A stretch of DNA of 64,000 nt from Parasponia andersonii (Eukaryota > Streptophyta > Magnoliopsida > Rosales > Cannabaceae): assembly GCA_002914805.1 (NCBI GenBank), contig JXTB01000004.1, positions 1,355,417 through 1,419,416 on the forward strand, read 5' to 3'. This document shows, piece by piece, positions 45,859 through 57,469 of this stretch; the stretch's first letter is position 1; the number at the start of each line of letters is the position of its first letter. The notes below the pieces were generated by a model. That model saw only the letters and a program-made list of their open reading frames with translations, was not told where the DNA came from and ran no database searches. A program made the translations under genes and the position numbers.

Positions 45859-48778
45859 TATGGTACCTGAGATTCTCACATGCATACTAAGCTAATAATT
45901 AATATATTCCTATTGCATATTAGGCATCTAGGAGTCATTAATATCACTTTCACAGTAACATGCCCATTCCTTATGTTATGTACATTTACACACATGTTAT
46001 TATACTAATGATTGTCAAAATGTCCCGATATTGTATAAAGGTTCAATATCTTTAGAGATAGAGCTCGGTATACTAAAAGAACAAAGAATATATATATATG
46101 AAGGCAATACTATATGCACATGCATTAAGTTCATGTTTGTTGATAATTTGGTTAAATAGAAGTTTTTGGATAAAATGCAATTTTTACGCTTCATAGAGCC
46201 AAATTCACTATGTGTTTAACATGTCAAATAGCTTTAATTCAATGTCTAGGGCTCATTTATAGTATTTTATTTGTCGGCTCCAAGTAAGCACGAGGTGACA
46301 TTCACTGAACTAATTTGTATTTTGTTACACTAAGCTAACTTAGATTCAGCTTAATCGCGTGATGTCATTTTTGTGCATTCTAATTATTAAATGCTAATAC
46401 TATGTTTGCATTATTAATTTAAGTCTAATTGACTTATTTTTTATGTTTAATGATTGGTTACGGATCTAGGTTTCACTATATTATAATAACACCTATCACA
46501 TGGGATTATAGGTCAAAGTATGACTAGTTTTCACTTTCTAAGTTAGGATTCATCAATTTTGTCTAAAATGGGGTGTATGGGAATGACCAGCAATTTGGTG
46601 ACTATGCTAAGGACTTTTTAGAGCTAGACACATAGAATTTAAGTTATGTCATTTCTTAGTCATTAAGTATCACCTTTAGACCAAAATCTGTTCATTTACT
46701 TTCTTTTTCTCTCAAGCCATGATCCAACACCTTTTTACACTTCTCTCAACTTCTCTTAGCCATATCTAAGATTTTCAAGTGATAGAACTCAAGTTGAAGC
46801 TCAAGAAAGCAAGATAGATCAAAACTAGTCAAGGTAGTTCTACTAGTTCTTCTTCTCAGGTTTTGTTTTTATATTTCAATTTTCCACTTGATACAACTTA
46901 AATAATGGTTCATTCAGGTCTTATTGAGTCCTAAAATCTAATTCTAAACCTTGGGAATTAATTTGGTGGAGGTAGAAGACAAGAGCTTCAACAAAAACTT
47001 AAACTAGTCAAGGTGAGGCCTAATCGGGATTTTGAGTTTTTAGTTTATTTTTCTTGTTGTAGCCCTTAAACCAAAGCTTTTATTTGATGAATAAAAGTCC
47101 TTAGAAACTTCTATATTGCTGGAAATATATAATTTAAGTTGAGGATTAAAGTTAGACCTAAATCCCAAAAATTTGCTATTTATAGATTTAAGTGTTCTCA
47201 TGTGTAGTAGATTAAGCTTTCTATATATGTAATCTAATTTCTTAAAATTGGAGTGTATATTTTAATAATCCTATTATTTATTACACTTATCTGGTTGCTT
47301 CTTGTGATAATACACAAGTGTAAAAGTGGTTTTAAACTTTGTTTAAACCGAAAAAGAATTCAAGTGTGCTTATGTCATTCTAAGTAATTCTCTTTGAGGT
47401 GTATATGTGGGAATTGGCTTATAAAATATTATTTCATGTATAAAACCATGATTTAATCATGTGATAATGTCCTAAAAATAAGGGAGACACTGTCCAAATT
47501 TTTTTAAAATAAAATGACATTATTTAAAGGCAAATGGACTAGTTTTACAAAATTATGTGCCATTTTAGATCATTTGTATACTAATGAACTAGTATTCATA
47601 TTTTAACACTTTTAAACATTTTTAAAATTCTAGCTATTGCCTGCTAAGTACCTTAACTGATTTTTATGCTTGCAAGTCATTTTCTGATCAAGTTTCCTAA
47701 TTTGGTGAAAGTTGTGACTTGGGTCTTGTTCAAGTATCTTAGTGCATTCTTTTGGAAAAATGTGCACCTTGAATAATACATCAGTCTTTAGAGGATATTG
47801 ACCTTTTTCAAAATTAATTTCTATTAAGGACACAAGATAAGTAAAGACTTATAACTACGTCACAAGAATTACATGGAAGATGTCATTATATGAAACTTAC
47901 TCATTCTTGAAAGTTATGAAATAACATGTACATGGTACGTCTTGCATGCAAGTTAAAAATTTCATTACACAGTAGTTAAAAGTGAGTACCATTGTATCAA
48001 TTTTATAAGATAAGTTTTAATGGCAATTGCTAGTCTGTCAAAGCTAGGTAGGTAAGTCTGTTGATATAGATTCTTCCATTGAAGCGGGACTTGTGGATCT
48101 TATGATATGTCTCATTAAAGAAGGATAATATTAGTGTAGTGCGGGATGCCTTCTTGATGAAAGAACAAGTTTTCAAAAACCTCACACGATGGTTGCATAT
48201 TATTTTTACTCTTGGCCAAAATTTTTGCCCAATGTTATCACGGCCTATCGATTTACCAGACTAGTAATGTACTAAGGGGCCTAACTATGAGTATTTATAA
48301 AAGAAATGCATGGACTCAAATATTTAAGAAAGAAAAGTATACAATGGAAACTTGATGAGATTTTAAAGCATATATGAGCATGTATAGTTTTTACTTACTG
48401 AGCTTTAGCTCATTTTAGTCTTATGATGTAGATAAGCGGGGCACACTTTAGTGTTGAGTAGCTGGTTGCCTGGCCTGTATTTTGTCATCATGATCATATA
48501 GATATGGACAAGTTTGACTTGTGGCTGACATTTCTATTTTGAGATATTTTGGTATAATGTAAATACTACTGCTAATGGCAAAATAGACTAGTAAAAACCT
48601 TTGTTGATTTTGTAAAGACACTTTTAACAAGAAATGCCATGTAGTTGCTTTATTTAAATGTTTTGGAAAGTCCAAATTTGCCTATTTTTTTTATAAAGCT
48701 AAAGATATGATTTAAGAAAGAATAGTGCTTCATAATTTAACTGTATATGATAATATCATTAGAGTAGGGGGCCTTATA
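45859..48778 (+). repeat. LTR-11, 5' LTR of E5 (B1) with TA start
   Basis: This 2920-bp LTR starts TATGGTACCTGAGATTC and ends GGGGGCCTTATA. The same TATGGT start is found in LTR-12, so it was probably already present when E5 inserted. The donor-like site is damaged (CAAG/ATAAGT at 47837), and the acceptor-like GATGTAG ends at 48431. The hairpin TGAGC-TTTA-GCTCA is at 48399-48412. Confidence 0.9.
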
Positions 48779-48782
48779 GTAT

Positions 48783-48794
48783 TGGTATCAAAGA
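48783..48794 (+). other. Primer binding site of E5
   Basis: TGGTATCAAAGA, close to TGGTATCAGAGC, lies 4 nt after the end of LTR-11. Confidence 0.8.
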
Positions 48795-48943
48795 GAAGGT
48801 TTAATCGTTTCTAAAGACTGTCTACATGTGTATAATCATGTGACAAAAAGTTCAGTCAACTAGTAAGTTTAATTTCTTATAGTTGCATTAAATTTAATGC
48901 AATATGTTACGATATATTATCTTTTTATTATTAGCTATTATGC

Positions 48944-50080
48944 ATGGATATAAGTGAAAGGGAAACTGTACAAGGAATCATTCCAAGGGCTAACCAGTAC
49001 GTGAAGGGGTGATAAAAGAGGTACTATTGAGAGTGAGACCAACAAAGATGCTGTTATTGGTAGGTTGATAGAGTTGGCTGAAACATAAGCAAGACAATTA
49101 GAAAGGCTTATGGAAAGAGTGGAAAAATGTGGAAAATAAGTATCACTAGCTACAACTAGACAAGAAACCTATGAACTAGCTTGTGAGAGGTTTAGCAAGA
49201 ATATGCCTCCAGCTTTTAAGGGTGAAACTAATCCACTATTGGCAGAAAAGTGAATTCGGAATATTAAGGGTGTCTTTGATTATATCAAAATCCTTAATGA
49301 AGAAAAGGTTTTGTGTGCTACTTTTATGTTCCAGATGGATGCGAGATATTGGTGGGATTCTTTGAAGTCCATCACTGAAGTTAACAAGCTTACTTGAAGA
49401 AAATTAAGGAGATATTCTATAGAAAATATTTCAACAATGCACATAAGATGATGAAGGCTGCTGAGTTTGTTATCCTAAAATAAGGAAGTATGTCTGTTGG
49501 TGACTACATCAAGAAGTTTGAAGAGTTATCTCGATTTGCTCCGCACATGGTGAGTAGAAATAAGCTAAAAGTAAATCAATTCTTGCAAAGGCTCAAGGCA
49601 AAAATTTATATGGATGTTAAGATAAAAATATGATATATGCTAAGATTGTAGAGAAAGCTCTTAAAGCAGAAGAGACTGAGCTAAGGGTTATAAAAGCTAA
49701 GGAAATTCAAAGAAAAATAAATATAACAACGAGAAATATAGTCTTTGGAAGAGGATCTCAATTGGGAGTTAGTGAAAATAAAAGAAAATAGCAACAGAAT
49801 TAAAGAGAAAGATAAGAGCCCTAAAAATGCCAAGCTATAGGGCAACGGACACAATCAACTTTTATTTAGAGGACCATTTCTCTTAAATATGAGAAGATTC
49901 ATCATGGATAGCATTTAATGGGTTCTAATGCTTGCTTCTTGTGTAGAAAGTCTGGACACTTTGCAAAGAAGTGTTCGAATACTACAAATGAGCAAAAGAA
50001 AGTTTCAGCTGATGTGTATATGATGACCAAAGAAGCTGCTTAGGCAAACCCATCAGTTGTAGTAGGTGAGATTCTTATCT
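48944..50080 (+). pseudogene. gag: E5 gag pseudogene
   Basis: The start is MDISE at 48944, shared with E0 and E2. Indels and stops follow soon (for example around 49000). Recognisable parts are TLTDWQKSEFGI-type sequence near 49225 in a shifted frame, SVGDYIKKFEELSRFAPHMVSRNKLKVNQFLQRLKAKIYMDVKI (about 49494-49624), and the knuckle CFLCRKSGHFAKKC near 49937-49978 with all four ligands. The first knuckle is degenerate. After SNTTNEQKKVSADVY the sequence passes into the protease. Confidence 0.85.
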
Positions 50081-51232
50081 CTTGTATTTCTATTCATGCA
50101 TTAGTAGATTCAAGAGCTACACACTCATTTGCATCACCTGCATTTGTGAGGAAATTGGACAAAACATTAAAGTAATTGAATTTTAAATAATGTGTAACTA
50201 TTCTATCAGGAAAAACTTTAAATTCTGATCAAGTTCTCAAGGTATGTCTGATCTGAATATTTGATAAAGACTTGTGTGTAGATTCGAGAGAATTGGATAT
50301 GCAAGATTTTGAAGTTATTTTGGGTGTAGATTGGTTATCTAAGTACCATGCTACTATTAATTACTATTTGAGGAAGGTAATGTTTCAGCCACTAGGTATA
50401 GAGAAGTTCACTTTTGTTGGTACTAATGGAAACTTGATGATTCCAATTATTTTCTTAATAAAAGCAACGAAGGTTACTAGAAAAAGGATGCATGTGTTAC
50501 TTGGTAAACATAATGATACTAGAGAAGAGTTAAAAGTGAAGTCTGAGGAAGTATCGATAGTTAATGAATTTCTTGATGTATTTCCTGAAGATTTGTCTGG
50601 GCAACCACCTGATAAAAAGACAGAGTTTGCTATTGACTTATGCTTGGTACGGCTCCTATTTCTAAGGCACTATATAGAATGGCTCTAGTGGAGACGTACA
50701 GTCACAAGAATTGTTGGACAAGGGTTTTATTCGCCCAAGCTTTTTTCCATAGGGTGCTTCAGTTTTGTTTGTAAAGAAGATAGGACTATGATGTTTTATA
50801 TTGATTATAGAGAGCTGAATGAGGTTACAATCAAAAACAAGTATCCCCTTCCTATAATTGATCATTTGTTTGATCAATTATAAGGAGCTTCTATATTTTC
50901 GAACGTTGATTTAAGGTTAGGATACCACCAGTTGAAAATTTGGAAGGAAGATATTCCAAAAACAGCTTTCAGAATGAGATACGAGCACTATGAGCTTTTA
51001 GTGATGCCCTTTGGATTAACTAATGCCCCGACTACTTTCATGGACATGATAAATAGAGTATTCAAAGATTTCTTAAATAAATTTGTTATAGTTTTCATTG
51101 ATAATATTCTGATTTACTCAAGCTCAAGAGAGAAGCATATGGAACATTTGAGGACCATTTTGAGAATTCTTGAAGAAAAGCAATTGTATGTTAAATTTAA
51201 GAAGTGCGAAGTCTGGTTGGAGAAAGTTATCT
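50081..51232 (+). pseudogene. pol: E5 protease and RT front, catalytic RT box altered
   Basis: Protease block ALVDSRATHSFASPAF at about 50098 has Arg in place of the active-site Gly. EVILGVDWLSKYHATI lies in the open stretch 50272-50688, which continues into VFPEDLSGQPPDKKTEFAI. A frameshift follows near 50645. RT resumes at 50932-51232: [28 protein letters not shown], then VFIDNILIY, where the second catalytic Asp (residue 58 of this stretch) is Asn, then [17 protein letters not shown] polymerase with FIDN instead of FIDD should be inactive. The sequence is cut by the D-type LTR at 51233 and resumes at 53735. Confidence 0.88.
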
Positions 51233-53734
51233 TATAACATCCCCTGATACCACACACATACGTAAGGATATTTGTATAGTTATTTAGTAAAATCGGGAGA
51301 CACTACTTGACTTCGAATTGATAAAATATGAGAAAATTTAAAACTTTTAAACTTTCTAGAAGAAAAGGAAAACTCCACTCATAATTATACATACTCCAAT
51401 ATATACATATATACACCCTCGCTGTGTGAGCCTCTCATAAAATATATATATAATACACACACACACAAAATAACTACAAAATCCTCTATCAGAAAACCAC
51501 AGCGTCAAAATACTCATATACACAAGCCGCGGTTAGAAAGTCAGCGCTCCTCCTCCAACTCACATATTCTCTGTACCTTCTGCAATGTAAGAATATTAAT
51601 GAGTATAAAACTCAATAAGTAACGTATGCAGATACAGAGTGCATATAATAGAGAATAGATAATTATATGATTGGGATCCCTGTGTATATTGCATTGCCTG
51701 ACAAGACTGTGAATTGCATACTTAGCCACTCAGAGAACGTATAACATATCATGAGCTATATGGAGGTCTCGAGCCCCAGAAAATCTCCTCTGTGTACAGT
51801 AGAGGTCCACCCCATACTGCTGTTAAAGTGTTCCCGTAGGAACCATAATGTCCCCGAGAGGACCAAAGTGTTCCCTAAGGAACCATATCATATATTTGGG
51901 CGTTGGCCCGCCACACCCTATTCATCAATACTTGTCAGGCAATATAAATACACCACGTGTTCATGTCTCATGCAAAGTTGAATGACAAATACGTATGTAC
52001 ACATATCCACAGATTCTATATCCATAAATTCAAGAAATTCACAGAATAAAGAATTTCTTACATTGCATGTGTAATGTTACTTCAATTTTGAGCTTTCCTT
52101 TTGTCTTCTAGTGAAATGCTCTTTGCACAAGGTATAATTAACGTGTTCCTAAAATTTTAACCAACACATATATATATGATTACTAACCAAGCAATGATAT
52201 AAGAATTATTATTTAATACTTGGTCTAAAGAATTTCTAATTTAATGTATACGTACATATATATATATACTTAGGTGTGAGGTAGTAAAATAAAAAATAAA
52301 TAGGTTTATACATAATAACAACGCATACATCTGCCTTATATAAATGACATCACATCAGTTAAACTAATAAGGAAGTAAAACTGGTACTCCTAGCATTTTG
52401 TCAAATAATCAACCGTCATAAGGCCTAATAAGAGGAATCAAATTTCATGATCTTATGAAAGTATTGTACAAATACTTTTAGAACAATCAAATAAAGACTT
52501 GCTTGGAACTAAGTTATCACTCTAGAATTTATGTATATGCATGTGCCACTTTATTTTACCTTTCCATAGTACATAATAGATAGAAGTACACATAGATTTA
52601 CGAACTATACAAATAAGATAAGTAAACTTATCCAACAAAAGAATAAAATTAATTACAGACAAGGAAAACACCATCAATAAATTAATTAATTAAAACCACA
52701 TAACTTTCGTGGCTTATCAACATGGACCATAGTAAGCATAGTATTCATACAATTGATATAATACAAGTTCATTTTGGAATTTTGTGTGCTATATAAGCCA
52801 TCCCATAATCCTTTCTTATATAATTCAAAGTTACAAGCACGTGGTCAAGCTTCTAGATAGTATACAAAACAATAACAAATCACCAAGGGTCTAAAATCAT
52901 ATACACTAAGATAAAAGGCATTGAGACTAAATATAGTATAAAAATAAAAGCCTAACCAATCCCTTCCTAACATCCAATTCGATTCACTTCCTTTTTAACA
53001 TTCAATATATGCATATACATAATCTTAAAAATCAGCAACTAGAAACTGGCTAAATAAAACACATAAACAAGAAGTATCCAAAGTCAAGAATCACCTTTCC
53101 ATTTCACAAGAAAGAAACTATTGCATGTTCACCGCCATAAGAGAATCGTGATTCAAAATACACAGTGGACTTAAACTAATTGAATGACTACGAGAGGTTT
53201 TGAAGAGAAGAGCTAGCCGAGAGTATAAGTAACTAATCTCATGTAAGGTATTAAATATAGATAGATGCTTTATTCGTAGGATAAGTAACCGACTGAGCCA
53301 AAGTCGGTGTCTTTAAATATTGTTATTTTTATTTTTATTTTTTTTAGTATACACATAATCCACAATAATAGAAAGAAATATAAACCACTTATAGAAATAT
53401 AACGAACTAGCTTATCAAATCGAATCATGTATTTTCTACACAAGTAATATGCCAATTAATCATTTTTAGAAGAAAAAAGACTTAATACACGTCAAATTTG
53501 TACCAAAGAGTGTGCCTTGAGCATTTCATTGCAAAATTACTTCACAAATAAAGATTATTAAAATAACCAATGTACTAAAACAATACTCAAATTTATATGC
53601 CTATACAATCTAAACTTAAAATAGTATGCAGACATGACACTAATGTAAATAAAAAAATGCTATGTAATTTCTTTATTATCAGCTTTTTACTTACGTAAGG
53701 AACTGGGTATTATTAGGAATTTTGAGATATCACA
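51233..53734 (-). repeat. Solo LTR-D1 (D type) in E5 RT
   Basis: This 2502-bp minus-strand LTR has a perfect target duplication TATCT (51228-51232 and 53735-53739). On the minus strand it begins TGTGATATCTC and ends GGATGTTATA. It is unrelated to B-type LTRs except at the ends and the hairpin zone, and matches LTR-D2 at 63834. A splice-like pair has GT at 52061 (CAAT/GTAAGA) and TTGCAG ending at 51580 (482 nt). The hairpin at 51600-51614 has stem TGAGT/ACTCA, a compensated change from TGAGC/GCTCA. Short open frames here (such as 51751-51981) carry no motif. Confidence 0.92.
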
Positions 53735-54503
53735 TATCTTCCTTGGTCATGTGGTTTTTGAAAATGGTATTTCTGTAGATCCAACAAAAGTTGAAGCTGT
53801 AAGTAATTGGCCAAGACCTACAAATGTTTCAGAGATTCATAGCTTCTTAGGATTAGCTAGTTATTATAAATGTTTTATTGAAGGGTTCTCAAAGTTGGCT
53901 TCTCCATTGACTCATTTAACAAGGAAGAAAATGAAGTTTCAATAGAATGAAAATAGTAAAAATAGTTTTGAGGAATTGAAGCATCATTTAGTAATAGCCC
54001 TTGTACTTTCAATATTGTCCAGATCATGAGGATTTATTGTTTACAGTGATGCCTCAAAAAGTGGTCTAGGATGTCTTCTAATGCAAAATGGTAAATTCAT
54101 TGCTTATGTCTTTAGACAATTGAAGGAATATGAAAAGAAGCATCCTACTTATGATTTAGTGCTAGCAGTAGTTGTTTTTGCAATGAAAATTTGGAAATAC
54201 GGTCTTTATGGGGAGAAATGTGAGATCTATACATATTATAAGAGTCTTAAGTACTTCTTTACACAAAAGGAACTAAATGTGAGACAAAGAAGATGGCTTA
54301 AATTGGTGAAAGATTATGACTATGAGATTAACTATCATCCAAGAAAAGTCCATCTGGTTGCTAATGCTCTAAGTATGAAATCATTGGTTGCTACGATTGT
54401 TGAGTATGTTGATATGAAGCATCTCTTAATAGATTTACATAAGTTAGAGTTGAAGATTATACCTATAGGTTTAACAGAAAGATTGGTAGCTCTTACTCTA
54501 TAA
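53735..54503 (+). pseudogene. pol: E5 RT end and RNase H, catalytic residues lost
   Basis: Continuation of E5 pol after the solo LTR: FLGHVVFENGISVDPTKVEAVSNWPRPTNVSEIHSFLGLASYYKCFIEGFSKL (53739-53945), a stop, then the RNase H start with VYSDAS near 54040 (first Asp present). In the open stretch from 54081 the Glu block reads YDLVLAV (Glu to Val at residue 27), the next Asp block reads YTYYKSL (Asp to Tyr at residue 52), and the last reads VANALSM (Asp to Asn). Three of four metal-binding residues are therefore gone. It ends with a tail leading to integrase at 54503. Confidence 0.88.
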
Positions 54504-55920
54504 CCAACAATTTTAGCGAGTATCAAACAATGCCAGAATATGGATCCCTATTTGATGAATTTAAAGAGTAAGATAGAATCTGGAAAGGAGGTGGCCTTCT
54601 AGATTTTTAGGGACAGTGTAATCAAATATGGAAAGAGATTGTGTGTACCTGGTGGAAATGTTAGAAATAAGATATTGATGGAAGTTCATACCACTCCCTA
54701 CTCTGTGCATCCTGGTACTACAAAGATGTATAGAGACTTAAAGATGCATTACTGGTGGCCTAGTATGAAGAAAGATGTGGTTGAGTTTACAGAACAGTGT
54801 CTCACATGACAGCAAGTTAAAGTAGAACATCAAAGACCTGCAAGGAAATTAAAGCCTTTGAACATACCACAATAGAAATGGGAATAGATTATTATGGATC
54901 TTATTGTTGGACTTCCTAAGATAACTAAGGAATATGATGCTATTTGGGTGATTATGAATAGATAACAACTTAGCTCATTTCCTTCCAGTTAGAATAACCT
55001 ATAACTTAGACCAGTTTGCTTGGTTATATGTCCATGAGATTGTCAGACTACATGGTGTTCCAAAAGTTATCATTTTTGACCAAGATTCTAGATTTACTTC
55101 AAAATTTTGGAGGAGTGTTTAAGAGGCAGTGGGTACGAAATTGGAATTTAGTATAGCTTTTCATCCTCAAACTGATGGACAATTAGAGAGAACTATACTG
55201 ACGGAAGACATGCTCAGAGCTTGTGTGTTGGATTTCCATGGATCTTAGAGCAAATACTCACCACATATAGAATTTGTTTACAATAACAGTTACCAAACTT
55301 CTATTGAAATATTCCCATATGAAGCATCGTATGGAAGAAAGTGCAGATCTCCTATTCATTGGGATGAGATGGGAGAGAGAAAATTTCTTGATTCAAAACT
55401 GATACGAGAGATAAATGAGGCAGCAAAAAATATTCGAAAAAGGATATTAGCTACTTAAAATAGACAGAAATGTTATTCAGATCCTCAAAGAAGAAAACTA
55501 GAATTAATGGCAAAAATAAAGTATTCCTGAAGGTTGCTCCCATAAAAGGATTAATGAAGTTTGCGAAGAATGGAAAACTAAGTCCAAGATATGTAGGTCA
55601 TTTTGAGATACTTGACAAAGTTGGAGATGTTGCCTATAGACTCACTTTACCACCTTCGTTGTCGAGCGTACACAATATATTTCATGTCTCTATGTTAAGA
55701 AGGAACATTTCAAATCCTTCACATGTTTTAAATTATGAGCAATTGGAGCTAAGTCAAGACGTGAGTTACGAGGAATATCTAGTGAAGATTTTGGATATAA
55801 AAGAAAAGGAACTTAGAAACAAGAAATTCTCTTTGGTCAAAGTACTGTGGAAGAACCATGAAGTAGAAGAGGCCACATAGGAAAGAGAAGAGATGAAAAC
55901 TAAGTATCCCCACTTACTTA
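54504..55920 (+). pseudogene. pol: E5 integrase with chromodomain-like C-terminus, frameshifted
   Basis: The zinc-binding domain has HPGTTKMYRDLKMHYWWPSMKKDVVEF near 54706-54795, with a TGA replacing the second Cys of CLTC. The core starts at MDLIVGLPK (first Asp) near 54895. A +1 shift occurs near 54960, after which AHFLPVRITY, EIVRLHGVP, FDQDSRFTSKFW and [11 protein letters not shown] are read (second Asp and Glu kept). More stops follow. The open stretch 55470-55880 holds FLKVAPIKGLMKFAKNGKLSPRYVGHFEIL, LPPSLSSVHNIFHVSMLRR and the chromodomain-like YEEYLVKILDIKEKELRNK...VLWKNHEVEEAT, broken by TAG at Trp. It ends near KYPHLLR. Confidence 0.9.
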
Positions 55921-55950
55921 GGTAAGCAAATTTCGAGAACAAAATTTATT

Positions 55951-55963
55951 AGGAGGGGAGAAG
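55951..55963 (+). other. Polypurine tract of E5
   Basis: AGGAGGGGAGAAG directly precedes the TATGGTGCCC start of LTR-12, at the same distance from the integrase end as in E1. Confidence 0.85.
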
Positions 55964-57303
55964 TATGGTGCCCAAGATTCTCACATGCATACTAAGCTAA
56001 TACTAAATCTATTCTAATTGTATATTAAGTATCTAGGAGTCATTAATACCACTTTCATAGAAACATACTCATTCCTTATATTATGTGCATTTACATAAAT
56101 GCTATTACACTAAGGATTGTCGAAGTGTCCCAATGTTATGTAAATGTTCAAAACCCTCAGAGAGAGATTTTGGTGTGCTAAAAGAATAAAGAATATATTT
56201 ATGAAGGGAATACTATGTGCACATGTATTAAGATCATGTTTGTTGATAACTTGATCAAATAGTATTTTTTTTGGTAAAATACAATTTTCACGCTTTATGG
56301 AGCCAAATTAACTGTGTGTTTAACACATCAAATAGCTTTAATTCAATGTCTAGGACTCAATTATAGCATTTTATTTGCTGGCTCTAGGTAAGCACGAGGT
56401 GGCATTCACGACAATAATTTGTGTTTTATTGCACTAAGTTAGCTTAGATTCAGCTTAATCGCGTAATGTCATTTTTGTGTATTCTAATTATTAGATGCTA
56501 ATATTATATTTGCATTATTAGTTGGAGTCTAATTGACTTTTTTTTTATGTTTAATGATTGGTTATGGGGCTAAGTTTCACCAGATTATAATAAGACCTAT
56601 CACATGGGATTTAGGTCAAAGTATGACTATTTTTTACTTTCTAAGCTAGGATTCACCAACTTTGTCTATACTTGAGTGTATAGGAATGACTAGAAATGTG
56701 GTGACTATGCTAAAGTTGTTTTAGAGCTGGACACATGAAAAGTAATGTGAAAAATACCCAAAATACCCTTTAGAATTTAAGTTATGCTATTTCTTAATCA
56801 TTAAGTATTACTTTTAGACCAAATATGGTCATTTTCTTTCTTTTTCTCTCCAGCCATAGCCTGAACCTCTACAACACCTTTCTACACTTTTCTTAGTCCT
56901 CTTAGCCATATTCAAGAGTTTTCAAGTAGTAGAACTCAAGAAAGCAAGATAGATCAAAACTAGTCAAGGTAGTTCTACGAGTTCTTCTTCTTAGGTTTTG
57001 TTTTTTAATTTCAATTCTTCACTTGATACATCTTAAATTCATTTAGGTCCTCTTGAGTCCTAAAATCTAATTCTAAGCCTTGGGAATCAGTTTAGTAGAG
57101 GTAGAAGGCGAGAGCTTCAACAAAAGCTCAAACTTAGTGAAAGTGAGGCCTAATTGGGATTTTTAGTTTTTAGTCGACTTGTCTTGATGAATAAAAGTCC
57201 TAAGAAACTTATATATTGCTGGAAACATACAATTTAAGTGGATGATTAAAGTTAGACCTAAATCCCAAAAGTTTGCTATTTATGGATTTAAGTATTTTTA
57301 TGT
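55964..57303 (+). repeat. LTR-12, 3' LTR of E5, interrupted by LINE
   Basis: It starts TATGGTGCCCAAGATTC and follows LTR-11 for 1.34 kb, up to GGATTTAAGTATTTTTATGT. It then changes abruptly to LINE sequence. The TATA-like ACTTATATATTGCTGG lies near 57208. The remaining 1.6 kb of the LTR is expected on the far side of the LINE, outside the window. Confidence 0.88.
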
Positions 57304-57469
57304 CAAAGTACCGAGGGGGAAAAATGCTCTACTAGAGTTTACTATGTTTTCACAACTTTTCCAATTTTGGCCAGTTTCTTGAATATTCTTTGCCATTTCT
57401 TGACTGTTCTTCACCGTTTCTTGATTGTTCTTATAGTTCTTGGCTGGTTTTTTGATCATTGTGGTGAAT

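Larger units (their letters stand above)
45859..57303 (+). mobile_element. E5, Ty3/gypsy chromovirus-like element, visible part
   Basis: LTR-11, primer site, gag, protease, RT, RNase H, integrase with chromodomain-like tail, polypurine tract and the first 1.34 kb of the 3' LTR (LTR-12). A D-type solo LTR of 2.5 kb splits the RT, and a LINE interrupts LTR-12. The last part of LTR-12 is not in the window. E5 sits in the E4 integrase after AGCAA (45854-45858). Confidence 0.87.

Noticed and set aside
51751-51981. 76-codon open frame, Cys/Pro-rich
   Set aside because: It sits inside solo LTR-D1, on the strand opposite to the LTR, with imperfect internal repeats (TGTTCCC...GGAACCAT) that explain the composition; no recognised domain.
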